A stretch of 10,063 bases of DNA. Origin: JBFLVN01 sp040758475 (GTDB lineage: Bacteria > JAGRBM01). The notes under the pieces were generated by a model. The model was not told the DNA's origin, did not search any database, and saw only the letters and a program-made list of their open reading frames with translations. The position numbers were made by a program, and so were the translations under genes. Below are positions 1-9,300 of this stretch, one piece after another (positions within the stretch are counted from its first letter, which is position 1; each line of letters begins with the position of its first letter). The stretch is taken from NCBI GenBank assembly GCA_040758475.1, contig JBFLVN010000133.1:1-10063 (forward strand). The letters run 5' to 3'.

Positions 1-83
1 CCCGCCCCGGCGATGCCATCGCATGCCTCTCGAACGGCGGTTTTGGCGGGATTCACGGAAAACTGCTGGCGACGGTCACCTGA
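1..83 (+). CDS. mpl: C-terminal end of Mpl-like murein tripeptide ligase (5' end outside window)
   Basis: Reading from base 3, the frame is open to a TGA at 81-83 and ends in the residues SNGGFGGIHGKLLATVT. The SNGGFGGIHxKLL ending is the typical C-terminus of Mpl, UDP-N-acetylmuramate:L-alanyl-gamma-D-glutamyl-meso-diaminopimelate ligase. This cytoplasmic Mur-ligase-family enzyme attaches recovered murein tripeptide to UDP-MurNAc in peptidoglycan recycling. Only about 26 residues are visible, so the identification rests on this tail motif and the stop position. Other Mur ligases (MurC) are the nearest alternative, but they do not normally end in this motif. The gene converges on the minus-strand operon and is followed after 22 nt by a strong hairpin. 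Its presence suggests a meso-DAP-containing diderm. Confidence 0.87.
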   Translation, partial: RPGDAIACLSNGGFGGIHGKLLATVT

Positions 84-105
84 GCGGTTGGCAAGCTGAA
101 CAAGA

Positions 106-126
106 AAGGGCGCCATCGGCGCCCTT
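106..126. terminator. Shared bidirectional rho-independent terminator between convergent genes
   Basis: A perfect 9-bp inverted repeat (AAGGGCGCC, loop ATC, GGCGCCCTT) is seen directly. On the plus strand it is followed by CCTGTTTTATC, and on the minus strand by TCTTGTTCAGC, so both directions have a T-rich tail. The stem lies 22 nt after the plus-strand stop at 83 and 22 nt after the minus-strand stop at 149. It can therefore terminate both mpl and the small-peptide/giant-protease operon. The T tracts are imperfect, so efficiency in either direction is uncertain. Confidence 0.82.
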
Positions 127-148
127 CCTGTTTTATCGGAATGAAAGT

Positions 149-340
149 CTAGCTGTTCAGAAACCCTTCGGCACAGAACCCGCCGGGGCGGGGGCCGGGG
201 ACTTCCTTGACGGGTTGGCCGGGATTCAAGGCCGGATCGCAAGCGACGGCGACGGATTCGATCTGCTCTTCATGGCTGATGCGAGGCGCCTCGTAGGGCC
301 GCTTTGCCGGTGAAGAAGGATTTTTTGCTGATTCGTTCAT
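149..340 (-). CDS. Small 63-aa peptide with YxxPxI leader-like motif and two cysteines, function unknown
   Basis: The product begins MNESAKNP and is 63 aa long. Its N-terminal half is hydrophilic and contains K13-R-P-Y16-E-A-P19-R-I21, then E24-E25-Q-I27-E28, ending in AVAC34. The second half is rich in Pro and Gly (PGPRPGGFC from 48 to 56) and carries Cys34 and Cys56. No signal peptide or membrane segment is visible. The YxxP-x-I/L pattern before an acidic stretch and a Cys-bearing tail resembles leader-core precursors of RiPPs, including the YxxP motif of lasso leaders. From memory it also resembles short uncharacterised peptides of deltaproteobacteria-like genomes; this resemblance could not be checked here. 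The ATG at 340 was chosen because AAGGA lies 8 nt upstream. A longer GTG start at 388 would overlap the giant gene and has no obvious ribosome-binding site. The start is 11 nt after the giant protease stop, so translational coupling in one operon is likely, and a terminator follows 22 nt after the stop. No modification enzyme is visible in the window, so the RiPP idea remains open. A small regulatory peptide is the main alternative. Confidence 0.8.
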   Translation of the reverse strand: MNESAKNPSSPAKRPYEAPRISHEEQIESVAVACDPALNPGQPVKEVPGPRPGGFCAEGFLNS

Positions 341-341
341 G

Positions 342-356
342 GAATTATTCCTTAAC
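342..356 (-). promoter_or_regulatory. Ribosome-binding site of the small peptide, overlapping the stop of the giant gene
   Basis: On the minus strand the sequence GCGTTAAGGAATAATTCC precedes ATG at 340. The TAA in it is the stop codon of the giant gene (354-352), and the AAGGA that overlaps it sits 8 nt before the ATG. Stop codon and Shine-Dalgarno sequence therefore share bases, an arrangement typical of translational coupling or re-initiation. It also decides the start of the small gene. Confidence 0.72.
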
Positions 357-3300
357 GCCGCGCCCGTTTCCCAAGGAAAGCAAACCACACGAGCAGGAGC
401 AAGAGGGCCGCCGCTAGAGACGGGGAACTCCCTCCCATTTCGCAGCCGCCGGTCGCGGGGGCCGTGCCCCCATTGCCGCTTGGCACCGGGGCAGTGGCGG
501 TGAAAGTGGCTTCGGCGGCAGAAGACGCCCCGAAGGAGTCGGTGGCCGTGAGGCGCACTTTATAGGTGCCCGGCAGGTCGGGCTCGATCGAAGCCGCTGC
601 CCCCGCCGTTTCGAGCCAGGGATCGGCTCCCTCGGGCTTCTGGATCACTGTCCAGGCGTAGGTGACGGGATCTTCGTTCGGATCGGCGCTTCCCGTTCCA
701 TCGAGGGGGAGGGCATCGCCCACGGGGATGATCGCCCCGGCTTCGATCAGGGGCTTGGGCGGATGGTTGATCTTGAGCCGCAACGCGGGGTCGCCCAAAA
801 GCACCCAGGTATTTACGAGGTCCGGGAAATTGGGATCGGCCGCCGCCGCTTGGAAGGCGGCGCGGGTCGCATCGCCAAGGCGCACGACGCCGTCTACCAA
901 GGTGGAGTGGTAGAAGGCCTCGGCCACCGTGTGCTGGAGGTTTGGAGGCGAGAGGCCCGTGGGGCCCCAGAAGGCCGCCACGCCTGAGTCCGGATCGCGG
1001 AGGAATACTTCGCCAAGGGAAGGGGAGTACGGATTGATGAAGTAGGCGTTCAAGCAATCGAACACCGTGAGCACCGCCAGCTTGTCGGCGTTCGAGATCA
1101 GCGCCACGTGGTCGGGGTTGGAGGGGCCCGGTGGTGCCAACGTGTTGAGCGTCCGGAAGATGGTTTCGTCGGCCCAGGCGATCTGCGCTCCGTGGCCCGA
1201 ATAAGCGGCGAGGAGCACGCCTTCATCCAAAGCCGCCACGATGGCGTCCGTGATCGGGGCGACGCCGCCGGGGATGGAGCTTCCGACAGCATCGGGAAGG
1301 AGAATCGTTTCCGGATCGAGGCCGGCGTCCTGGACGATCTGGGCGAGGGTGTTGCTCACCAGCTGGCGGAACAGGAAATCGAAATCGCGTTTCACGGTGC
1401 CCTTGGCGTTATCCGCGACGAGGAGCACATTGGACGTGTAGTCAGCTCTCATCGGCGTGGCTTCGTAGGCGAGAATTTTGGCGACCACCTGATCCACTTC
1501 GGCGCTCGTCTGGGCGGGAATGCGGCCCACGCCCACGTCGGGGAGGAAATCGCCATCCAAAAGCGCAAGGCCGCTATCCGAGCTCGTGCGCAGGTAATCG
1601 TTGTCGTAGAGAAGAGTGGGAACCTTGAGCTGTCCCGGCGCCGGGCCTACGAGGTGTCCGAGTGGATCGTACGTCGCGTCGCCCACGAGGAGGACGTACC
1701 GGGGGGCGGGAGCTACCCAGTGATCCCGGGCGTAGCGGAGGAATTCCCGGATAGCTTCCGGAGAAGTCTCTCCGAAGGAGAATTCGTCGTAGACGTCTTC
1801 GATGCCGGTCACCGCAACCCGGAGCCCCTGGGATTCGCGAAGCTCGATCAGGGGGGCGAGGGAGGCGAGGAACGAACTGTGAGAAATCACGAGGTAGTCG
1901 GCGCCGTTCGAGGTATCCGAGAGGCTGCTGGGCACGTTGGCCTGGAGCGCAGGTGTTTTGACGGAAGCGTCCGTTACCGCGAGGATCGTGCGGTCTCCGG
2001 GAGAGCTAGCCGCCGGAAGGCCGAGCGAAACGTTCCACGTCCCATCGCCCGCGTCCGTGGCCTCCGTATTGGAGAGGATAGAAAGCTCGCGGGGGTCGGC
2101 CACGTCGTAGAGACGGATGCCCGAAGAGCCGAAGCCCGCGACCGTGTAAGTGCCCGCGGCGGGGGGCGAGAAGCGGAGCTCGCTCGAGGCCGCTTTGAAC
2201 TCCCGGGGGTAGTAGAGCTCGGCGTAATTCACGTAGAAGGAATCGTAGACGCCCGCCACGCCCGAATCGGCGATGGCCGTAAAGCGGACGGTGTTCGTTC
2301 CTGGGACGAGCCATTCGACGGGCACGGCCACGCGGCGGTTTACTTTCCCATAGGCGTCGAAAGTGCCTTCATCGGCCAGGTTGCCGTTCACGAGGACTTT
2401 GTAGTGGTGATCGGGATAGACCTGGGCGTACCGGGTTGCGCCACGAATCTCATAGCCCAGGATCGCGAAATCGCCCGCGCTCTGCACGAGACCGGTGGGC
2501 GTGAGGGTCAAGTCGGTCGAGTTCTGTCCGCCGGGAGAGGCGAAGGCGAAGCTATGGAACCAATGATCTTCGCCGGGAGCGTTCAAGGTGAAGAAGTACT
2601 GGGTGTCATCCCCCTTGCGGATTTCCGAAAGGTGGGCCGTTCCAGCGGCGACGGGCGTTGAAAGGGCGGGGTTTGCGTCCAGCACGGCGGCTCGCTGGCC
2701 CACTACGTCACCAGCGTTCAGCCAGTAAACGCTTGTATTCGAAAATTCCGCTTTGGAAGCTTCGCCGTAGAATTCGATCGTATCGGTGGCATCGAGAATG
2801 CCATCTCCACCATCGAAAACGGCCAGGGGGATTTCGCGCCCTTCGTAGAAAACTTGAATGCCAGAGGAGGTGGCTCCTGGCCCCACGCCCACGGAGGAAA
2901 GTCCCATCCCGGTGAGCCGCTGGATGCCCGTTTGGGTGACGAGGATTTTTACCGTGGCCGCGCCCGCCAGGGCGAATTGGGAAGCGGGCGGCGTTCCCGC
3001 ATCCGGAAGGCCGTCACCGGGCGTGAGCGTCACCGCGAGGTGCATTTCCGAGGCGACTTCCGCTAGTTCATCGGCCGGATTGGTCTGCACGGGATAGACG
3101 GAGACCAGGAGCGAATCGCCTCCCGGGAGGCTCGGGCCTTCTTCGATACTGGCCCACTCGCCGGGGTACGCCTCGTTGCTTCCATAAATGGCCGGGTCTT
3201 CCGCCGGAAGGGTGCTTCCGGTGGGAAGGTCTTGAGCTTCGTTCAAATCGCTCGTCGGAAGGGCCGGGGGCGCCGCAGGGACGATGCGCGCGTCCGTGAC

Positions 3301-6300
3301 TTGCGCCGGGGTGCCGGTGCTGGTGAGAGTCCAGGCGAAATCCATGTCCTGTGGCACATCCACGAGCAGGGCCCGATAAGGAACGTCCGGCGCTCCGGCC
3401 GAGGAGAGGCGCCCGTACGTCGGGATGGTGACGGTATCGTAGACCGTTCCGCCCACGTCGACGGTCGACCACGCGGCGGGTGGCACCGTCACGTCGATGA
3501 GGATTTCTACGGTCCCGTCTTCGTTTTCTTTCCGGTTGATGAGAAATTCGGAAGGTGAACCGCTCGGAAGTCCCTCCGTCCAGGAAGGCGGCAGTTCGTC
3601 CAGGAACACCGCGTTTGTGAGGAGATCGCTGGAGACTGCGGGAGCCGTCGTGCCCGGTTCGGTGTATGCCCAGACGGGACCGTAGGGTGTCCGCTCGCCA
3701 GTGCGCTCGACTTCTTCGAGGATGTAGAAATAGGTCTGGTCCCCTTCGACCGTATCGTCGGCGAAGAGGTAAGTCCCGCCCACGTCGTCGTTTCCAAGCC
3801 CCGCAATGATCTCCCAGTTGATCTGGACGAAACCCCGGTCGGGGAGGGTGGAGCGGTAGATGTTGTATCCGAGGGTGTTGATCTCCTGTTCCGTGGTCCA
3901 GAAAACGTGGACCGTGTCTTCGTACCCCTGGGCGTAGAAGGACGTAAGTTTCACGGCCGAGGCCGCCGAGAGGATGAACGTGAACTGCTGGGTGGGCAGG
4001 TCCATGGAAACGCCGTTGTCTTGGTAAACGTTCCCGATGGTCACCGTGTAGGTTCCCGCCGTAATGCCGTTGCTGTTCCCTTGGAGCGGGAGCGGCCATT
4101 CCCAGGTGTTGCCCGCCGGATCGCTTCCGCCGTTTCCTTCCATGAGGAGGCCCGGAAGCGTATTCATGGGAACCATGTTGATGGGCGGACAGCCCGTATC
4201 GTCGGTGGCGTCGCAATTGAGCGCGGCCGGCGGATCGTAGACAAGGTAATCAAGCTGCGGGTCCTGGACGCTGATCCAGGGAACTGACGAGATGGATGCT
4301 TCTCCGAAGGGGTCCTGGACCTGGACGCGCAGGTATGCGCCCGTGGCGACGCCCGTCGGCGCGAAGGTGGCGGGAGTGACGCCGGCGGGATAAGCCGCGT
4401 CGAAGGCGTCGGCAACGCTCAAGTGGATGTACGTATCCGTGAGCATGTCGATCCGGCTGCTGCCGCAGGGGATGGGAGTCGCTGGCGGCAGGGGATAGGG
4501 GCTGCACGGCGCGTTCTCGTACGTGAGGTCGTGCCAGACCCGCACGTTGGGATTGGCCGAGTTGTTGGTAATGATCACGGTGAGCCGGTAACCGGCCGGG
4601 ATCGTGACATCCGAAGCAAGCGGAATCGTGAACGTGGTAGGCGTCGCGGGGTTGTTCGCCGTGTTGACGTTCTGGCTCACGGTGGGCCCGATGTTGATCG
4701 TGCTCACTCCGTTCGTCGCGTAGAAAGCGACCTGGATCGTCGCAGCGGCGCCGTTGGTTCCGATAAAGAGAGGAACGGACACGGGGGAGAGAATATGGAA
4801 ATCGGTTTGAAGCGGCGTTCCCTGTTGGAACGTTACGGGGTTAAAGGCGGCCAGGGCCGTGCTCGTGTTGTCGGGGTTCGTATCGGGGGCCGTGTCCGCG
4901 CCTCCCAGCGCGGGGTGGAGGTGGAGGCTCCGGCTGGCCGTGGCCGGGGGAGAGGTGCTCGTGATGAACGTGGCCGTATCACTGGAAGAAACTTCGGGAT
5001 CGACCGTCAGGACCGTCGTATCGGAGATGCCAAGCTGCGCAATCCCGGGCACGCTCTTTCGAAACGTGTAATTCGCCGTCGTGGGGTTGGGCGGGGGCGC
5101 CACAGTGAGGAAATCGGGCTGGTTATTGCCCGCCAGCGCCCCGCAACTGTCGTAACCAGGCGCGATGAAATCCCACGTTCCGTCCCCATCGTTGTCCGAA
5201 GCGATGAGGAACGTGCCCGCCGCGTCGAGAAGGTGCGAGGCCCAGCCGAGAGTGGAGGGGCCGACATCGAAGTCCACGCATTGAGCGGGGGCTTCGTTCT
5301 GGACGGTGATGGGGTAATCGGCGTTCGATCCCGGCGCGATGACGAGGGATTGATCCGGGTCGAGTTGGACCACCAGATCGACGAGGTTGACCGTGATGGA
5401 TTGGCAGTCGTTGGCCGTGTTCTGGTCGCCGAGCGCAGGGGACGTACCCGCCAGGTTTCCAAGGGCCGTGCAGATCTGCACGGTATAAGCCCCCACTCCG
5501 CAGGCCTGGGTCGAGGTGTCCCAGTTGAAAGTGGGCGAGGCCGCCGTTTCGGTGAGGGGAACGGAAAGGTCCACACTTCCCACGGCGATGTTCGTGAAAG
5601 AGCAACTGGGCCCCGTCACGTTGGCGATGATCGGGACGTTGGCGTCGACGATCCCGTAGAGGGCAGCCGTCGAATCGATGGGTATCACGTCGCCCAATAT
5701 CTCGTTATTGCCGTTCGGAGGACTGGTGATCGCACTGATGCCGGCGTCCCACCGGACGCCGCAGCCGGCCGTGATGTTCGTATTCATGTTGGCCGCCGTT
5801 CCGCCAATTCCCCAGATGACCGCGAGGGGCGCCGTCTGGCCCGCATTCAGATTGCCAAGATTCCACCGGAGGGCGCCGGCCGTATCGCCCGCTTCGTCCG
5901 TGTCATTGGTGAGATTGTTGTCCCGCATCGCTTCCCAGACGTCTTCCCATCCGGCCGTGTTTCCTCCTTGGCCGGTATTCGGCCCGAAACAGCCGAAATC
6001 GTCGTCCAACCGGTCCGAGCAAGCGCTGAAGCCTCCGAAGGAAAGCGGCGTTCCCGCCGGTTTCGTCTGGTGGATCGTGTTCAGGGCGGTGTTGGGGTTG
6101 TCGTAGTGGCATTCGTCGTTCGTGACGGCCCCGTTGAAGTTGAAATCGACCCCCTCAAAAAACCGCACGCCGCCCAAAGCCGCATCGTCGTAGTTGCACG
6201 TGGTGCTCGTGTTGGTGACGTAATAAACCGTGGCGAACCACAGGCTGTTCTGCCGGATGATCGTCTTCTGGACGACTTGAAGGGGGGATGTTTCGCTCGG

Positions 6301-9300
6301 CGTGTCGAGGGTAGTGATGATAACGCTCTCGATTTCACCGCTAGGGGTCGCGTTGTTCGTGGTGATCGTCTGGGAGTAGTCGTTGAAATCGCCGTTCGGC
6401 CCGGTGGTATCCGCGCCGTTGGGTGTGCATCCGGTTGCGGGATTGGCGCTGCCGGCGGTCGAACCCCATTGCCGCGCCGTGACGGTGCCGGTACAGGTAC
6501 CGCTGCCGGGATCCCACCGTACCGCCTGTTTGGCTCCGGCGCAGTCGTCCCAGTTGGCTCCGAATCCGTTATCGCCCGTCTTACCCATGTGGTGGGCGGT
6601 GGCGGCAGGGGCAGGAGGCGGCGAAGTGCCGTCCCCGTAAGGCCATGCCATGGCAGCGAGTTCCGCGCCACCGCTCGCCACGATGGCGCCGGCATCGTTG
6701 TCGATGAGGGAGCGATTTGCGACGCCGATCAAGAGTGATTGATTGGCCGCCGGTGGAAGGAGGCTCGTATCTACGCCGTTGATAAACCGGAAGGGAAGGA
6801 GTTGAAGTGTTACGGCGATAGTCTGGCAGTTGTTCCCCGCTACCTGGTCGTTTGTCGTGACGGTGCAGACCTGGATGTTGTAGGTGTCGTCGCCGCAGCC
6901 TGCTGTGTTCCAGGTGAAGGGCGTGGAGGCTGTGGCTGTTTCAGGCGAAGGGACGGCCAGGGTCGCAGTACCCATGGAGGTTCCAGCGGGGAGGGCCGTC
7001 GTGCAGGCGGCTCCACCGGCACCCACGCTCGTGATCGTAATCTGGACCGGGGCGTTCTGGTCGACGACGCCATAGAGGGCGGCTGTGGCGCCAATGACGT
7101 ACGACGATCCGGTGATCAGGGTGTCTCCCGCCGTGACGCCGCTGATGGCGGTGATGCCTGTATCGATTCGCTTGCCCATGCCGGTGGCGATGGCCGCGTC
7201 CATGGCGGCTTGTGTCTGGCCCACGCCCCAGATGACGGCCACGGGGACCGTTGCCCCGGCGGCCATCGTCCCCAGGTTCCAGCGTTGGGCCCCCGCCGCG
7301 TAGCCCGCCTCCGGGCCGGTGTCGTTGATGAGCACGTCGTTCCGGATGCCGCCCCAAACGTCAAGATTGCCAGTGCCGGTATCGTTCCCGCCATCGTCCA
7401 CGCTTCCGTAGACGCTGAAATCGTCGTTGTTGGCTGCGGCGTTGGGGCCCATGACGCCCGTAAATCCCGCGAAAGCAATCCGCCCGCCGGGGGCGTTCGT
7501 GTCCTGGCCCCAGATGGTTTGCGTTCCGGCGGTGTAGTTCGACGTTTCCGTTGCCTGGGAGCCATCGCCGTTGAAGTTGAAATCGGCGCCCTGGAAAAAC
7601 CGGACGCCGCCGCCTTCGTCCCACGTGATGCCCGAGTTGTTCGTGACGTAGTAGACCGTGGCGTACCAGAGCCCGTTGTCCCTGATAATGACCTTTTGCG
7701 TCAGGTTCAGGTTCGTTCCATCTCCTCGCAGGGTGTTCACGAGGACGTTTTCGTACTCGCCGCTGGGGGCAAGGTTGTTGACGGTCGTTACCTGGGAGAC
7801 TTGAACGAGATTTCCCCCGGTGCCGGTCTGATCGGGATTCCCCCAGGTAGCCCCCAAATCACAGGTAGAAGAGCCCCACTGGCGCACGAGGCCGGCTCCC
7901 TGGGGGTCCCACTGAACGGCAATTTTCGACCCGGCGCAGTCGTCGAAATCCTGTCCCAGGCCGTTGTCGCCGTCCTTGCCGAAACTCTCGTCCGAATCGC
8001 TTGGCGCAGGAGCGGGAAGGGTGCCGTCTCCGTAGGGCCAGAAGAGGGCGCTGATCTCGCCGCCTCCGCTCGTAGCTCCCGCGCTTGGTGACGGAATGGC
8101 GAGGTAGAGCGAGTTGTTGGGAGCCAGGGGAACGGTAGAGGGATCCACGCCGTTGATCGTGGCGGGCGGCTGGGCGTTGATGTTGACGACGATCGATTGG
8201 CAATCGTTTCCGGCGGTCTGGTCGTCCGTCACGGCCGTGCAGACCTGGATCGTGTAGCTCGAAGGGCCGCAGTTGCTCGTATCCCAGTTGTAAGGCGTCG
8301 AGGCGGCGGCCGTGTAAGCAGTGGGAATCGAAAGATTGGCCGTTCCCATGGATGCGCCGGAAGGGAGGGCCGTCGTGCAGGACGATCCCCCGGCTCCGGT
8401 GATGGTGATCTGAACGGGGGCGTTCTGGTCGACGATGCCGTAGAGAGCGGCCGTAGCGGTCACGTTCACGATGTCGCCGGGATTGAAGTTCGATCCTCCG
8501 GCGGGGGAATCAATGGAAGCGATGCCCGCGTCCCGTCGCACGGCGAGGCCCGCGGTGATGTTGGCCTGCATGGCGGCTTGGGTGTCGCCCCGGGCCCAGA
8601 TGACGGCGAGGGAAGCGGCCGCGCCCGCGTTCATATTGCCCAAATTCCAGCGCATGGCCCCGGCGGCGTACTGGGTTTCCCCACCGCCGGCGTCGTTGAT
8701 AAGGACGTTGTCCCGGATACCGCCCCAGACGCTCTGGCGCCCGTTATTCGTGTCATTCGCGCCATCGTCCGTGCTGCCGTAGGTGCTAAAGTCGTCGGAA
8801 GTAAGCCCTTGATTGGGTGCGGGGGTGGCGGAAAGGCCTGCCGAAAATCCGGCAAAGTCCGTTTGCCCGCCCGTTGTATCTTGGCCGTAGATGACGTCGT
8901 TCGCGGCGTCGTAGGTCGCGTCTTCGCTGGTCTGGGTCGTATCACCGTTGAAATTGAAATCGACGCCTTGGAAAAGGCGCACGCCGCCGAGTGCCGCGTC
9001 GTCGTAGTTGCAGGTCGCGTGGGTATTGGTGAGGTAGTAAACCGTCGCGAACCACTGGTTGTTGTCCCGGACGATCGTCTTCTGGATAACCTGCATGGGC
9101 CGGGTTTCAGCCGCTTCGGTCAAGGTGGTCACGATCACGCTTTCATACGACCCGCCAGGGGTGAGGGTGTTCGTGGTCTGGGTTTGCGAGGAGGTCGTGA
9201 AGTTACCGGTGGCCCCCGTCTGGTCCGGGTTGCCCCAGGTGGCGCCCAAATCGCAGGTCGTCGAACCCCATTGCCGTCCGCCGTTGCCGCCGCCGGGGCA

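Noticed and set aside
23..313. 96-codon plus-strand open frame
   Set aside because: It overlaps the mpl end in another frame, runs through the terminator hairpin and is antisense to the small peptide gene.
149..388. Longer version of the small peptide starting at the GTG at 388 (79 aa)
   Set aside because: It would overlap the giant gene by 37 nt and has no Shine-Dalgarno sequence, while the ATG at 340 has AAGGA at 8 nt.
352..450. T9SS C-terminal domain, as in classical gingipains
   Set aside because: The protein ends in a GGC, transmembrane helix and basic cluster, not in the Ig-like CTD recognised by the type IX system.
1108..2661. 517-codon plus-strand open frame opposite the protease domain
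   Set aside because: It mirrors the conserved C25 coding region on the other strand and shows the same shadow composition. No recognisable domain is present.
4423..8091. Very long plus-strand open frames (4423-6738 and 6739-8091) antisense to the giant gene
   Set aside because: They lie wholly inside a gene with clear domains. Their translations are dominated by Arg, Gly and Val, as expected of shadow frames in GC-rich DNA, and no motif or ribosome-binding context supports them.
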